The notes: generated by a model from the sequence alone, not told the origin. Positions 27,872 to 37,800 are shown, counted from the first letter of the stretch. The stretch: DNA of 64,000 nt from Modestobacter versicolor (GCF_014195485.1 NZ_JACIBU010000001.1:3968001-4032000), one strand, 5' to 3'. Made by a program: numbers and translations.

Positions 27872-28933
27872 TTGCGCCGAGTGCGTGGGATGAAGGCCGC
27901 AGCGCTGCTGCTGGCCGGGAGCATGGCCCTGGCGGCCTGCGCCAGCGACGAGGACGACAGCGCGAGCGGCGGCAGCAGCGAGAGCAGCAGCGCCAGCGGC
28001 GACCTGAGGATCGGGCTCGCGTACGACACCGGCGGCCGCGGCGACAAGTCGTTCAACGACTCCGCCTACGCCGGCGTCGAGGCCGCGATCGCCTCCCTGG
28101 GTGGCGAGGTGCAGGAGCTGTCGCCCAACGACGACGCCTCCAACCGGCCCGAGCTGCTCACCCAGCTGGCCGAGCAGGGCTTCGACCCGGTCATCGCGGT
28201 CGGCTTCGCCTACGGCGACATCATCAGCGACATCGCCGCGGACTTCCCGGACACCACCTTCGCGATCATCGACTCCACCGGTGTCGACCTCGGCGAGGGC
28301 AACGTGACCGGCCTGCAGTTCGCCGCCAACGAGGGCTCGTTCCTCGCCGGCGTCGCTGCCGCGCTGAAGAGCACCACCAACTACGTGGGCTTCGTCGGTG
28401 GCGTCGAGACCCCGCTGATCCAGTCCTTCGAGGCCGGCTTCGCCGCCGGCGCCGAGGCTGCCAAGCCGGGCATCACCGTCGACGTCAAGTACATCTCGCC
28501 GGCTGGTGACTTCAGCGGCTTCTCCGACCCGGCGCGTGGCCAGATCGTGGCCCAGGGCATCTTCGACGCCGGCGCCGACATCGTCTACCACGCGGCCGGC
28601 GGTTCGGGCACCGGCGTGTTCGAGGCGGCTGCCGCCTCGGGCAAGCGCGCCATCGGCGTCGACTCCGACCAGTACCAGACGGTCGACGACCCGGCCCAGC
28701 AGGCCGTGATCATGACCTCGATGCTCAAGCGGGTCGACAACGCCGTCGAGGCGTTCATCACCGACTTCAGCGAGGGCAACGTCGAGGGCGGCACGGACAT
28801 CACCAACGACCTCGAGACCGAGGGCGTCGGCCTGTCCTACTCCGGCGGCTTCATCGACGACATCAAGACCCAGATCGACGAGTTCGCCCAGCAGATCATC
28901 GACGGCGAGATCGAGGTCCCCACGGCCCCGTGA
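27872..28933 (+). CDS. BMP family nucleoside-binding lipoprotein (ABC transporter substrate-binding)
   Basis: 353 residues from TTG 27872, with GAGAGGAG seven bases before. The lipobox is MALAAC, so mature protein starts at Cys and is lipid-anchored. RIGLAYDTGGRGDKSFND is the BMP/PnrA signature; later FGFAYG-like GFAYGDI, NVTGLQFAANEGSFLAG and YHAAGGSGTGVFEAA follow. BMP proteins bind purine and pyrimidine nucleosides and feed the permeases encoded just downstream. A strong terminator separates it from the ATPase gene, which probably sets a higher level of binding protein than of the membrane complex. Confidence 0.93.
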   Translation: MRRVRGMKAAALLLAGSMALAACASDEDDSASGGSSESSSASGDLRIGLAYDTGGRGDKSFNDSAYAGVEAAIASLGGEVQELSPNDDASNRPELLTQLAEQGFDPVIAVGFAYGDIISDIAADFPDTTFAIIDSTGVDLGEGNVTGLQFAANEGSFLAGVAAALKSTTNYVGFVGGVETPLIQSFEAGFAAGAEAAKPGITVDVKYISPAGDFSGFSDPARGQIVAQGIFDAGADIVYHAAGGSGTGVFEAAAASGKRAIGVDSDQYQTVDDPAQQAVIMTSMLKRVDNAVEAFITDFSEGNVEGGTDITNDLETEGVGLSYSGGFIDDIKTQIDEFAQQIIDGEIEVPTAP

Positions 28934-28959
28934 CCCGCTCGTCCTGAGCAGCACGGACG

Positions 28960-29001
28960 CGGCGGGCCCGGGGGCGTACACGCCCCCGGGCCCGCCGTTT
29001 T
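28960..29001 (+). terminator. intrinsic terminator after the BMP lipoprotein gene
   Basis: A 17-base perfect stem (28960-28976 with 28981-28997), TACA loop, followed by TTTT. This is the most classical terminator of the window. Confidence 0.9.
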
Positions 29002-29114
29002 CCGTGTGTACCGTCTCCGCGTCGGACGACACACCGCCCGACCCACCCGTGACCGGAAGACCTCCGGTCACGAGACCCCGGTCCACCCGCCCTCCCGGCA
29101 CCCAGGAGACCCCG

Positions 29115-30653
29115 TTGAACGAGTCGGCACCGCTGGCGGTCGAGCTGCGCGGCATCACCAAGCGCTTCCCCGGCGTGGTGGCCAACAAGGACATCGAGCT
29201 GCGCGTGCGGCGCGGCGAGGTGCACGCCATCGTCGGGGAGAACGGCGCCGGCAAGTCGACGCTGATGAAGACCCTGTACGGCATGCACCGCCCCGACGAG
29301 GGCGAGATCCTGCTCGACGGGACGGCGGTCACCTTCAAGAGCCCGGCCGACGCCATCGCCGCCGGCATCGGCATGGTCCACCAGCACTTCATGCTGGCCG
29401 ACAACTTCACCGTCCTGGAGAACGTGGTCCTGGGCAGCGAGCCCACCAAGGGCGGCCGGCTGGACCGCGCCGAGGCCCGCCGCCGGATCCGGGAGATCTC
29501 CGACCGCTACGCGCTGGGCCTGGACCCCGACACCCTGGTCGAGGACCTCGGTGTCGGCGACCGGCAGCGCGTCGAGATCGCCAAGGTGCTCTACCGCGGT
29601 GCCACCACGCTGATCCTCGACGAGCCGACCGCGGTGCTGGTGCCGCAGGAGGTCGACGAGCTGTTCGGCAACCTCGCCGAGCTCAAGCGCGAGGGCCTCA
29701 CCGTCATCTTCATCTCGCACAAGCTCGACGAGGTGCGCAAGGTCGCCGACTCGATCACCGTCATCCGCCGCGGCACGACGGTCGGCGAGGCCGACCCGCG
29801 GACGACGACGGCCAAGCAGCTGGCCGAGATGATGGTCGGCGCCGAGCTGCCCACGCCGCAGACCCGCACGTCCACCGTCCGCGACACCCCGGTGCTGCAG
29901 CTGCGCGGGGTCACCGTGGCCACCGTGGGCGGCCGCCCCGCCGTCGACGACGTCTCGCTGACCGTCCGCGAGGGCGAGGTCGTCGGCATCGCCGGCGTCG
30001 AGGGCAACGGTCAGGCCGAGCTGGTCGACGCGATCATGGGGCTCCGCCCGCTGGCCGCCGGCAGCATCGTGCTGGGCGCCGACGACATCGCCGGGTGGTC
30101 GACCCGTCGCCGCCGCGAGCAGGGGCTGGGCTTCATCCCGGAGGACCGGCACCGCCAGGGCATGCTGCTCGAGGCGCCGCTCTGGGAGAACCGGATCCTC
30201 GGCCACCAGACCCGCCCGCCGGCGGTCAAGGGCGCCTTCATCGACCGCAAGGGCGCCCGGGCGGACACCGAGCGGATCATGCGGGACTACGACGTCCGGG
30301 CCCCCGGGCCCGACACCCTCGCCGTGGCGCTGTCCGGCGGGAACCAGCAGAAGCTGATCGTCGGGCGGGAGATGAGCGCGCGACCGCGGCTGCTCATCGC
30401 CGCCCACCCGACCCGCGGCGTCGACGTCGGCGCGCAGTCGGTCATCTGGGAACTGCTCAAGGACGCCCGCGCTGAGGGGATGGGGATCGTGCTGGTCTCG
30501 GCGGACCTCGACGAGCTCATCGGCCTGTCGGACACGCTGCACGTCATGCTCCGCGGGGCGCTGGTCGCCACGCTCGACCCGGCGTCGCTGACGCCGGAGG
30601 AACTCGGTGGCCACATGACCGGCGCCCGGGACACCACGGTCGGTGCCGCGTGA
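29115..30653 (+). CDS. nucleoside ABC transporter ATP-binding protein (two fused NBDs)
   Basis: 512 residues from TTG 29115 with CAGGAGA five bases upstream. NBD1 has Walker A GENGAGKST, Q-loop MVHQHFML, and Walker B TTLILDEPTAVL. NBD2 has a degenerate Walker A (GVEGNGQAE), signature LSGGNQQKLIVG and LLIAAHPTRGVDVGA, as usual in the RbsA/NupA class where the second site is weak. With the two permeases that follow it imports nucleosides at the cytoplasmic membrane. The next gene starts inside its stop codon. Confidence 0.94.
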   Translation: MNESAPLAVELRGITKRFPGVVANKDIELRVRRGEVHAIVGENGAGKSTLMKTLYGMHRPDEGEILLDGTAVTFKSPADAIAAGIGMVHQHFMLADNFTVLENVVLGSEPTKGGRLDRAEARRRIREISDRYALGLDPDTLVEDLGVGDRQRVEIAKVLYRGATTLILDEPTAVLVPQEVDELFGNLAELKREGLTVIFISHKLDEVRKVADSITVIRRGTTVGEADPRTTTAKQLAEMMVGAELPTPQTRTSTVRDTPVLQLRGVTVATVGGRPAVDDVSLTVREGEVVGIAGVEGNGQAELVDAIMGLRPLAAGSIVLGADDIAGWSTRRRREQGLGFIPEDRHRQGMLLEAPLWENRILGHQTRPPAVKGAFIDRKGARADTERIMRDYDVRAPGPDTLAVALSGGNQQKLIVGREMSARPRLLIAAHPTRGVDVGAQSVIWELLKDARAEGMGIVLVSADLDELIGLSDTLHVMLRGALVATLDPASLTPEELGGHMTGARDTTVGAA

Positions 30654-31876
30654 CCCTCCTCCGCCGCACCGGCCTGGCGCTGCTCGCGCCGGTCCTGGCC
30701 ATCGTCGTCGCGCTGGCCATCTCCGCGCTGGTGATCACCCTGATCGGCGAGAACCCGTTCACCGCCGTCCGGGTCATGTTCGACTTCGGCGACACCCCGA
30801 GCCAGCAGACGCAGGCCATGGTCGTGGTGCTCAACCGGGCCGTGCCGCTGTTCCTGGCCGGTCTCGCCGTCTCGGTGGCGTTCCGGATGGGCCTGTTCAA
30901 CATCGGCGTCGAGGGGCAGTACCGGCTGGCCACGATCCTGGCCGCCGCGGTCGGCGCGGCCGTCGCGCTGCCGGGCCCGCTGCACGTGCTGCTGATCGTC
31001 GTCGTCGCGATGGCGGTCGGCGCCATCTGGGCCGGCATCGTGGCGCTGCTCAAGGTCACCCGCGGGGTCAGCGAGGTGATCAGCTCGATCATGCTGAACT
31101 TCATCGCCCTGGGGACGGCGTCCTTCCTGCTCACCGGGCCGCTGCGGGGCAGCGAGCCGGGCGCCTCGATCATCACCACCGCCGACGTCCCCGAGTCCGG
31201 CTGGTTCCCCGGGCTCAACGGGGTCTTCTCGGTGCTGGGGCTGGCCGAGCCGCGCACCGAGCTCTACGGCTTCCTGCTGGTCGCGGTCGTCGTGGGCGTC
31301 GTGGTGTCGGTGCTGATCAAGCGCACCCGCTTCGGCTTCGACCTGCGCGCCAGCGGCCTGTCGCCGTCGGCGGCCACCGCCAGCGGGGTCGACGCCCGCG
31401 GCATGGTGATCAAGACGATGCTGATCTCCGGGGCGATCGCCGGGCTCATCGGCCTGCCCGACCTGCTCGGCGACCAGCACAACTACGGCACCGAGTTCAC
31501 CTCGGGCCTGGGCTTCCTGGGCATCGCGGTCGCCCTGCTGGGCCGCAACACCCCGGTCGGGATCGCGCTCGGCGCGCTGCTGTTCGGCTTCCTGGACCGC
31601 GCCGCCATCCCGCTGCAGTTCGCCGACATCCCGGCCTCGGTGGTCACGATCATCCAGGGCACGATCGTGCTCTCGGTCGTCATCGCCAACGAGGTCGCCC
31701 GCCGGCTCACCCGCCGCCAGGCCGAGCGGGGCAACGCGGTCGCGCCGCCGAGCACCGGCGACGGCAGCACCGGTGGAGGGCAGGGCCCCGGTGGCGGGCC
31801 GCCGCCGGACGACGGGCCCGGCTCGGCCACCGGCCCGGGCCTCACGACCGCACAGCCGCAGGGAGCAGGGCGATGA
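30650..31876 (+). CDS. nucleoside ABC transporter permease (NupP-like)
   Basis: 408 residues beginning GTGA over the ATPase stop. About ten membrane segments; AFRMGLFNIGVEGQYRLATI is the conserved BPD_transp_2 motif and GIVALLKVTRGVSEVISSIMLN the coupling region. The last 60 residues are a hydrophilic Gly/Pro-rich extension. It pairs with the next permease. Confidence 0.92.
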   Translation: MTLLRRTGLALLAPVLAIVVALAISALVITLIGENPFTAVRVMFDFGDTPSQQTQAMVVVLNRAVPLFLAGLAVSVAFRMGLFNIGVEGQYRLATILAAAVGAAVALPGPLHVLLIVVVAMAVGAIWAGIVALLKVTRGVSEVISSIMLNFIALGTASFLLTGPLRGSEPGASIITTADVPESGWFPGLNGVFSVLGLAEPRTELYGFLLVAVVVGVVVSVLIKRTRFGFDLRASGLSPSAATASGVDARGMVIKTMLISGAIAGLIGLPDLLGDQHNYGTEFTSGLGFLGIAVALLGRNTPVGIALGALLFGFLDRAAIPLQFADIPASVVTIIQGTIVLSVVIANEVARRLTRRQAERGNAVAPPSTGDGSTGGGQGPGGGPPPDDGPGSATGPGLTTAQPQGAGR

Positions 31877-33147
31877 GCACCGCGACGACGACGCCCGCGC
31901 CCAGCCGCGGCGCGCTGACCGACCGGCTGCTCGGCCGCAACCCGCAGCGCCGGGTGCTCTACCTGCTGCTCGGCCTCGTGGTGCTCTTCTCGGCGGTCCG
32001 GGTGATCTCCGGCGAGCAGGCGCTCACGTCGTCCTCGACGTTCTCCGCGGCCCTGCTGCTCGCCGTGCCGCTGGCGCTGGTGGCCCTCGGCGGTCTCTTC
32101 TCCGAACGCGCCGGCGTGGTCAACATCGGCCTCGAGGGCATGATGATCCTGGGCACCTGGGGCGCCGGCTGGGCCGGCTACCAGTGGGGCTGGACCGGTG
32201 CGCTGATCGGCGGTGCGGTCTTCGGTGCGGCCGGCGGGCTGGTGCACGCCATCGCCACGGTGACCTTCGGCGTCGACCACGTGGTCTCCGGTGTGGCGAT
32301 CAACATCCTCGCCGAGGGCGTCGTCCGGTTCCTCTCCGAGCTGCTCTACACCGACAACGCGGCCGGCGGCGGCGTCACCCAGTCACCGCCGCTGTCCTCC
32401 CGGCCGCCGTCGTTCTCGCTCCCGGTGCTCTCCTCCGGCCCCGACCTGCTCGGTGACCTCGAGGGCAAGCACTGGTTCCTGCTGTCCGACGTCGCCGGGC
32501 TGCTGCGCGGGCTCACCAACGGCGTCGGGGTGCTGACCGTGCTGGCCGTGCTGCTCATCCCGGCCTCCTACCTGGTGCTCTGGCGGACGGCGTTCGGGCT
32601 GCGGCTGCGCTCGTGCGGCGAGAACCCGGCGGCCGCGGACTCCCTGGGCGTGCCGGTGTACCGGCTGAAGTACATCGCGGTGATCATCTCCGGCGCACTG
32701 GCCGGCCTCGGCGGCGTCTTCCTGGTCTTCATCGCCACCATCTACCGCGAGGGCCAGACCGGCGGCCGCGGGTTCATCGGCCTGGCCGCGCTGATCTTCG
32801 GCAACTGGCGCCCGGGCGGCCTCGCCGCCGGCGCCGGGCTGTTCGGCTTCGCCGACGCGCTGCAGCTGCGCAGCGCCACGGCGGTCGTCGCCCTGCTGCT
32901 GCTCATCGCCGTCCTGCTGGCCGCGGTGGCGGTCTGGCAGGCGCTGCGCGGCAAGCGGACCCAGGCGGTGCTGGCCGCCGTCTTCGCCGCGGCCGCGCTG
33001 GTCGCCTTCCTCACCGTCGACGAGCTCCCCGAGGGGATCGTCTCCTTCACCCCGCACCTGACCACCTTGCTGGTGCTCTCGCTGGCCTCCCAGCGATTGC
33101 GGATGCCCAAGGCCGACGGGCTGGTCTACCGACGAGGAGAGCACTAG
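31873..33147 (+). CDS. nucleoside ABC transporter permease (NupQ-like)
   Basis: 424 residues from ATG 31873, overlapping the first permease by four bases. The motif GLFSERAGVVNIGLEGMMIL marks the second BMP-system permease; VDHVVSGVAINILAEGVVRF is the conserved loop. An extra C-terminal set of three membrane segments (ATAVVALLLLIAVLLAAVAV onward) makes it longer than most family members. The cdd start overlaps its stop by one base. Confidence 0.92.
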   Translation: MSTATTTPAPSRGALTDRLLGRNPQRRVLYLLLGLVVLFSAVRVISGEQALTSSSTFSAALLLAVPLALVALGGLFSERAGVVNIGLEGMMILGTWGAGWAGYQWGWTGALIGGAVFGAAGGLVHAIATVTFGVDHVVSGVAINILAEGVVRFLSELLYTDNAAGGGVTQSPPLSSRPPSFSLPVLSSGPDLLGDLEGKHWFLLSDVAGLLRGLTNGVGVLTVLAVLLIPASYLVLWRTAFGLRLRSCGENPAAADSLGVPVYRLKYIAVIISGALAGLGGVFLVFIATIYREGQTGGRGFIGLAALIFGNWRPGGLAAGAGLFGFADALQLRSATAVVALLLLIAVLLAAVAVWQALRGKRTQAVLAAVFAAAALVAFLTVDELPEGIVSFTPHLTTLLVLSLASQRLRMPKADGLVYRRGEH

Positions 33148-33566
33148 TGCCCGCCATCCCCGACCTCGACTGGGACGCGCTGCGCGCGGCCGCGCGCGAG
33201 GCGATGACGCACGCCTACGCGCCCTACTCGCACTTCCCGGTGGGGGTGGCCGGCCTGGTCGACGACGGCCGGGTGGTCACCGGGTGCAACGTGGAGAACG
33301 CCTCCTACGGGCTGGGCCTGTGCGCGGAGTGCGGGATGGTCAGCGACCTGGCCCGCAGCGGCGGTGGCCGGCTGGTGGCCGTCGCGTGCGTGGGCGGCGA
33401 CGGCCGGCCGCTGATGCCCTGCGGCCGCTGTCGGCAGCTGCTCTGGGAGCACGGGGGCGCGGACATGCTGATCGAGACGGTGTCGCTGGGCATCGTGCCG
33501 ATGCGCGAGGTGCTGCCCGACGCGTTCGGCCCCGAGGACCTGGTGAAGGCGGCGGAGCGTCGGTGA
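33147..33566 (+). CDS. cdd: cytidine deaminase
   Basis: 139 residues, the tetrameric T-CDA size, from GTG 33147 (TAGTG overlap with the permease). CNVENASYGLGLCAECG carries the zinc-ligand Cys and catalytic Glu (CAE); MPCGRCRQLLWE supplies PCxxC. It converts cytidine and deoxycytidine to uridine and deoxyuridine. Co-transcription with a nucleoside importer and deoA sets it in pyrimidine nucleoside salvage. Confidence 0.95.
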   Translation: MPAIPDLDWDALRAAAREAMTHAYAPYSHFPVGVAGLVDDGRVVTGCNVENASYGLGLCAECGMVSDLARSGGGRLVAVACVGGDGRPLMPCGRCRQLLWEHGGADMLIETVSLGIVPMREVLPDAFGPEDLVKAAERR

Positions 33567-33639
33567 CCGAGCTCGCGAGGTCACGGATGGGTGGAGCGAC
33601 GTCCGGCATGTGGTCGACGAGCGCCAGCGAGGAGATCTC

Positions 33640-34920
33640 ATGACGTCGCCCTTCGACGCGATCGACGTCATCCGCGCCAAGCGGGACGGGGTCGCCCTCT
33701 CCGCCGAGCAGATCCGCTGGGTGATCGGCGCCTACACCGGCGGCCAGGTGCCCGACGAGCAGATGAGCGCGCTGCTGATGGCGGTGTTCTTCCGCGGCAT
33801 GTCGCCCGACGAGCTCGCGGTGTGGACCCAGGCGATGATCGACTCCGGCGTCCGCAAGGACCTCTCCGCGCTGGGCCGGCCGACCGCCGACAAACACTCC
33901 ACCGGCGGGGTCGGCGACAAGATCACCCTGCCCCTCGCGCCGCTGGTCGCCGCCTGCGGTGTCGCCGTGCCGCAGCTGTCCGGCCGCGGGCTCGGCCACA
34001 CCGGCGGCACCCTGGACAAGCTGGAGGCGGTGCCCGGCTGGCGGGCGTCGCTCAGCGACGAGGAGTACGTGCAGCAGCTCCGGGACGTCGGCGCGGTCAT
34101 CTGCGCGGCCGGCAACGACCTGGCGCCGGCCGACAAGGTGCTCTACGCGCTGCGCGACGTCACCGGCACGGTCGAGTCGATCCCGCTGATCGCCAGCTCG
34201 ATCATGAGCAAGAAGATCGCCGAGGGCGCCGACGCGCTGGTGCTGGACGTGAAGACCGGCTCCGGGGCCTTCATGCGCGACCCGGCCGACGCCCGCACGC
34301 TGGCCCGCACGATGGTCGGCCTGGGCGAGGCGGCCGGCGTGCGCACCGTCGCCCTGGTGACCGCGATGGACCGGCCGCTGGGCCGGGCCGCGGGCAACGC
34401 GGTCGAGGTCGCCGAGTCGGTGGAGGTGCTCGCCGGTGGCGGGCCGGCCGACGTCGTCGAGCTGACCCTCGCCCTGGCCCGGGAGATGCTCGCCGGTGTC
34501 GGGCGGGACGACGTCGACCCCGCCGACGCCCTCGCCGACGGCCGCGCCATGGACGTCTGGCGCCGCATGATCGCCGCTCAGGGCGGCGACCCGGACGCCG
34601 CGCTGCCGCAGCCGGCCGAGCGGCACGTGGTGACCGCGCCGGCCACCGGCACGCTCACCCGGCTGGACGCCTACGCGCTCGGGGTCGCCGCCTGGCGGCT
34701 CGGTGCGGGCCGGGCGCGCAAGGAGGACCCGGTGTCGGCCGCCGCGGGCGTCGTCTGGACCGCCGGGGTGGGGGAGCAGGTGACCGCCGGCCAGCCGCTG
34801 CTGGAGCTGCAGACCGACGACGCCGCCCGGATCCCGCGGGCGCTGGAGGCGCTCGAGGGCGCGATCGGCGTCGACACCGACGACGAGCCGCTCCCGCTGG
34901 TGCTCGACCGGATCTCGTGA
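33640..34920 (+). CDS. deoA: thymidine phosphorylase
   Basis: 426 residues from ATG 33640 with GAGGAG five bases upstream; a GTG at 33610 is possible but unsupported. FDAIDVIRAKRDGVALS is the start; the phosphate-binding KHSTGGVGDK, SGRGLGHTGGTLDKLEA and VLDVKTGSGAFM are pyrimidine phosphorylase signatures. It releases thymine or uracil and (deoxy)ribose-1-phosphate. The 73-base gap after cdd contains GAGCTCGCGAG and CGAGCGCCAGCGAGGAG, the second resembling sequence after sucD. Confidence 0.95.
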   Translation: MTSPFDAIDVIRAKRDGVALSAEQIRWVIGAYTGGQVPDEQMSALLMAVFFRGMSPDELAVWTQAMIDSGVRKDLSALGRPTADKHSTGGVGDKITLPLAPLVAACGVAVPQLSGRGLGHTGGTLDKLEAVPGWRASLSDEEYVQQLRDVGAVICAAGNDLAPADKVLYALRDVTGTVESIPLIASSIMSKKIAEGADALVLDVKTGSGAFMRDPADARTLARTMVGLGEAAGVRTVALVTAMDRPLGRAAGNAVEVAESVEVLAGGGPADVVELTLALAREMLAGVGRDDVDPADALADGRAMDVWRRMIAAQGGDPDAALPQPAERHVVTAPATGTLTRLDAYALGVAAWRLGAGRARKEDPVSAAAGVVWTAGVGEQVTAGQPLLELQTDDAARIPRALEALEGAIGVDTDDEPLPLVLDRIS

Positions 34921-34963
34921 CCGGGCGCAGGTCACACAGCTCGGGAGAGGACACTGTCGGCTC

Positions 34964-35854
34964 GTGAGCCGTCCGTCGACCGTGTCCGCGCCCGTCCCGA
35001 GCCAGCTCGACCCCGACGCGGCGATCTCGGTGCGCGGGCTGGTCAAGCGCTACGGCGACCGCAACGCCGTCGACGGGGTCGACCTGGACATCCGGCGCGG
35101 CGAGATCTTCGCCCTGCTCGGCCCCAACGGTGCGGGGAAGACCACCACCGTGGAGGTGCTGGAGGGGTACCGGCACCGGGACGGCGGCGAGGTGCGGGTG
35201 CTCGGCGTCGACCCGGCCCGCGGCGGGCGGCGCTGGAAGGCCGACCTGGGCATCGTGCTGCAGTCCGGCGCCGGTGACAGCCAGCTGACCTGCCTGGAGC
35301 TGCTCCGGGCGCAGGCCGCCTACTACCCCGACGCCCGCGACCCGGCGGAGGTGCTGGAGCTGGTCGGGCTCACCGAGAAGGCGGGCTCCCGCGGCCGCAC
35401 CCTGTCCGGTGGCCAGCGGCGCCGGCTCGACGTCGCCCTGGGCATCGTCGGCCGCCCCCGGCTGCTGTTCCTCGACGAGCCGACCACCGGGTTCGACCCC
35501 GAGGCGCGCCGGCAGTTCTGGTCGCTGATCCGGTCGCTGCGCGACCTGGGGACGACGATGCTGCTCACCACCCACTACCTGGACGAGGCCGAGGAGCTGG
35601 CCGACCGGGTCGGGGTGATCGCCCGCGGCCGGCTGGTCGAGGTGGCCGTGCCCGGCGAGCTGGGCGGCCGGGGCACCGCGCCCGCCGTCGTGCACTGGAC
35701 CGAGGGCGGCGTCCGGCGCACCGCCGAGACCGCGACCCCCACCGCGTTCGTCGCCGAGCTGGCCGCCCGGTTCCCCGGCGAGGTGCCGGACCTGGCCGTC
35801 GCCCGCCCCACCCTGGAGGACGTCTACCTGCGCATGATCGGTGAGCCCGCATGA
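34964..35854 (+). CDS. ABC-2 type transporter ATP-binding protein
   Basis: 296 residues from GTG 34964. Walker A is GPNGAGKTT, signature LSGGQRRRLDVAL, Walker B LLFLDEPTTGFD and the switch His is in LLTTHYLDEAEE. This is the DrrA-like drug/lipid exporter class. The downstream permease starts inside its stop codon. It is likely a separate unit from deoA (GACACT eight bases before the GTG is a weak -10 candidate). Substrate unknown. Confidence 0.92.
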   Translation: MSRPSTVSAPVPSQLDPDAAISVRGLVKRYGDRNAVDGVDLDIRRGEIFALLGPNGAGKTTTVEVLEGYRHRDGGEVRVLGVDPARGGRRWKADLGIVLQSGAGDSQLTCLELLRAQAAYYPDARDPAEVLELVGLTEKAGSRGRTLSGGQRRRLDVALGIVGRPRLLFLDEPTTGFDPEARRQFWSLIRSLRDLGTTMLLTTHYLDEAEELADRVGVIARGRLVEVAVPGELGGRGTAPAVVHWTEGGVRRTAETATPTAFVAELAARFPGEVPDLAVARPTLEDVYLRMIGEPA

Positions 35855-36666
35855 CGACGACCACGGACCGCTCGCTCCCGTCGATCGTGACGGTCTGCCG
35901 GACCCGGGCCGGGGTGGAGCTCAAGGAGTTCTTCCGGCAGCGCGAGTCCGTCGTCTTCACGCTGTTCTTCCCGGTGATCCTGCTGCTGGTCTTCGGCGCG
36001 GTCCTCGACTACGACCTGGGCAGCGGCGTCTCGTTCACCCAGTACTTCATGGCCGGGGTCATCGCCGCCGGCATCCTCGGCGCGAGCCTGCAGAACATGG
36101 CGATCGGCATCGCCACCGAGCGGTCCGACGGCACGCTCAAGGGCCTGGCCGGCACGCCGATGCCCAAGAGCGCCTACTTCGTCGGCAAGGTCGTGCAGGT
36201 CTTCGCGGTCACCGTGCTGATCATCGCGATCCTGCTGGCGATCGGGTCGCTGTTCTACGACATCGACCTGCCCTCGGGCACCGGCTGGGTCACCTTCGCC
36301 TGGGTGGCCGCGCTCGGCTCGGCGGCCTGCACGCTGCTGGGCATCGCCGTCTCCAGCCTGGCGCGCAACGGCCGGTCGGCATCGGCCACAGTCACCCCGG
36401 TGGCGCTGGTGCTGCAGTTCATCTCCGGCGTCTTCTTCCAGTTCAGCGAGGTCCCGACCTGGCTGCAGACCGTCGCCGCGGTCTTCCCGCTCAAGTGGAT
36501 GGCCCAGGGGCTGCGCTCGGTGTTCCTGCCCGACGCGCTGGCGGCGCAGGAGCCCGCCGGTACCTGGGAGCTCGGCCGGGTCGCGCTGGTGCTCGCCGTC
36601 TGGTGCGTCGTCGGCCTGCTGCTGTGCGTGCGCACGTTCACCTGGCAGGACCGCGGGGTCAAGTAG
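35851..36666 (+). CDS. ABC-2 type transporter permease
   Basis: 271 residues from ATG 35851, four-base overlap with the ATPase. Six membrane segments (VFTLFFPVILLLVFGAVLDY, YFMAGVIAAGILGASL, VFAVTVLIIAILLAIGSLF and others) and the ABC2_membrane signature ATERSDGTLKGLAGTPM. With the ATPase it makes an exporter of unknown substrate set into the nucleoside cluster. Confidence 0.92.
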   Translation: MTTTTDRSLPSIVTVCRTRAGVELKEFFRQRESVVFTLFFPVILLLVFGAVLDYDLGSGVSFTQYFMAGVIAAGILGASLQNMAIGIATERSDGTLKGLAGTPMPKSAYFVGKVVQVFAVTVLIIAILLAIGSLFYDIDLPSGTGWVTFAWVAALGSAACTLLGIAVSSLARNGRSASATVTPVALVLQFISGVFFQFSEVPTWLQTVAAVFPLKWMAQGLRSVFLPDALAAQEPAGTWELGRVALVLAVWCVVGLLLCVRTFTWQDRGVK

Positions 36667-36696
36667 GGGCCCCGGAACGCCCCGCGCCCGGCTGGG

Positions 36697-36702
36697 TAGC
36701 GT
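36697..36702 (+). promoter_or_regulatory. -10 hexamer (TAGCGT) of add, leaderless type
   Basis: TAGCGT six bases before the add ATG. Confidence 0.5.
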
Positions 36703-36708
36703 GCGGGG

Positions 36709-37782
36709 ATGCCCGCCGCACCACTGGACGCCGACTCCCTCCGCCGCGCTCCCAAGGTCCTGCTGCACGACCACCTGGACGGCGGGCTGCGGCCGCAGAC
36801 GGTGCTGGAGCTGGCCGGCGAGCTGGGCTACCGGGGCCTCCCGGCCGACGAGCCCGAGGCGCTCGGCCGCTGGTTCCGCGAGGCCGCCGACTCCGGCTCG
36901 CTGGAGCGCTACCTGCTCACCTTCGCGCACACCGTCGCGGTGATGCAGCACCCCGACGCGGTGCAGCGGGTGGCCCGCGAGTGCGCCCTGGACCTGGCCG
37001 CCGACGGGGTGGTCTACGCCGAGGTGCGGATGGCGCCCGAGCTGCTCACCGCCATGCCGTTGGAGACTGCGGTCGAGGCGATGCTCGACGGGTACGCCCA
37101 GGGCAGTCGCGAGGCCGCTGCCGCCGGCCACCCGATCGTCGTCGGCACGCTGCTGTGCGCCATGCGGCAGGCCGACCGCTGGGTCGAGGTGGCCGAGCAG
37201 GTCGTCCGGTACCGGGACGCCGGGGTGGTCGGCTTCGACCTCGCTGGCCCGGAGGACGGCTTCCCGCCGGACCGCATCCCGGAGGCGATCGCGCTGCTGG
37301 ACCGCGCCGGAGCGCACCGCACCATCCACGCCGGCGAGGCGGCCGGCACCGGGTCGATCCGGGCGGCGCTGGACGGCGCCCGGGCGGAGCGGCTGGGCCA
37401 CGGCGTCCGGATCGCCGACGAGGTGCCGGTCGAGGGTGCACTGGGCCCGGTCGCGCAGCGGGTGCTCGACGAGCAGGTGCCGCTGGAGGTGGCCCCGTCG
37501 TCCAACGTGCAGACCGGGGCGTACCCGTCGCTGGCCGCCCACCCCGTCGACCGGCTGCACCGGGCCGGCTTCGCCGTGACGCTCAACACCGACAACCGGC
37601 TGATGAGCGGGGTCTCGGTGACCAGCGAGCTCACCGACGTCGCGGCGACCCACGGATGGGGCTGGGCGGACGTGCAGGCGGTCACCGAACAGGCGCTGAC
37701 CAGCGCGTTCCTCGACGACGCCGAGCGGGCCCGGCTGCTGGCCGACGTCGTCCGGCCGGGGTTCGCCGCGCTCGCCGGATGA
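36709..37782 (+). CDS. add: adenosine deaminase
   Basis: 357 residues. Zinc ligands and catalytic residues appear in LLHDHLDGGLRP (HxH), IHAGEAAGTGSI (His and catalytic Glu), ERLGHGVRI (catalytic His) and TLNTDNRLMSG (Asp; NTDN in place of the common NTDDP). It deaminates adenosine and deoxyadenosine to inosine forms, which PunA (57963) then cleaves. It is followed by copy B of the dispersed structured repeat. Confidence 0.95.
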   Translation: MPAAPLDADSLRRAPKVLLHDHLDGGLRPQTVLELAGELGYRGLPADEPEALGRWFREAADSGSLERYLLTFAHTVAVMQHPDAVQRVARECALDLAADGVVYAEVRMAPELLTAMPLETAVEAMLDGYAQGSREAAAAGHPIVVGTLLCAMRQADRWVEVAEQVVRYRDAGVVGFDLAGPEDGFPPDRIPEAIALLDRAGAHRTIHAGEAAGTGSIRAALDGARAERLGHGVRIADEVPVEGALGPVAQRVLDEQVPLEVAPSSNVQTGAYPSLAAHPVDRLHRAGFAVTLNTDNRLMSGVSVTSELTDVAATHGWGWADVQAVTEQALTSAFLDDAERARLLADVVRPGFAALAG

Positions 37783-37800
37783 CCAGGGCGGGGCACCCGA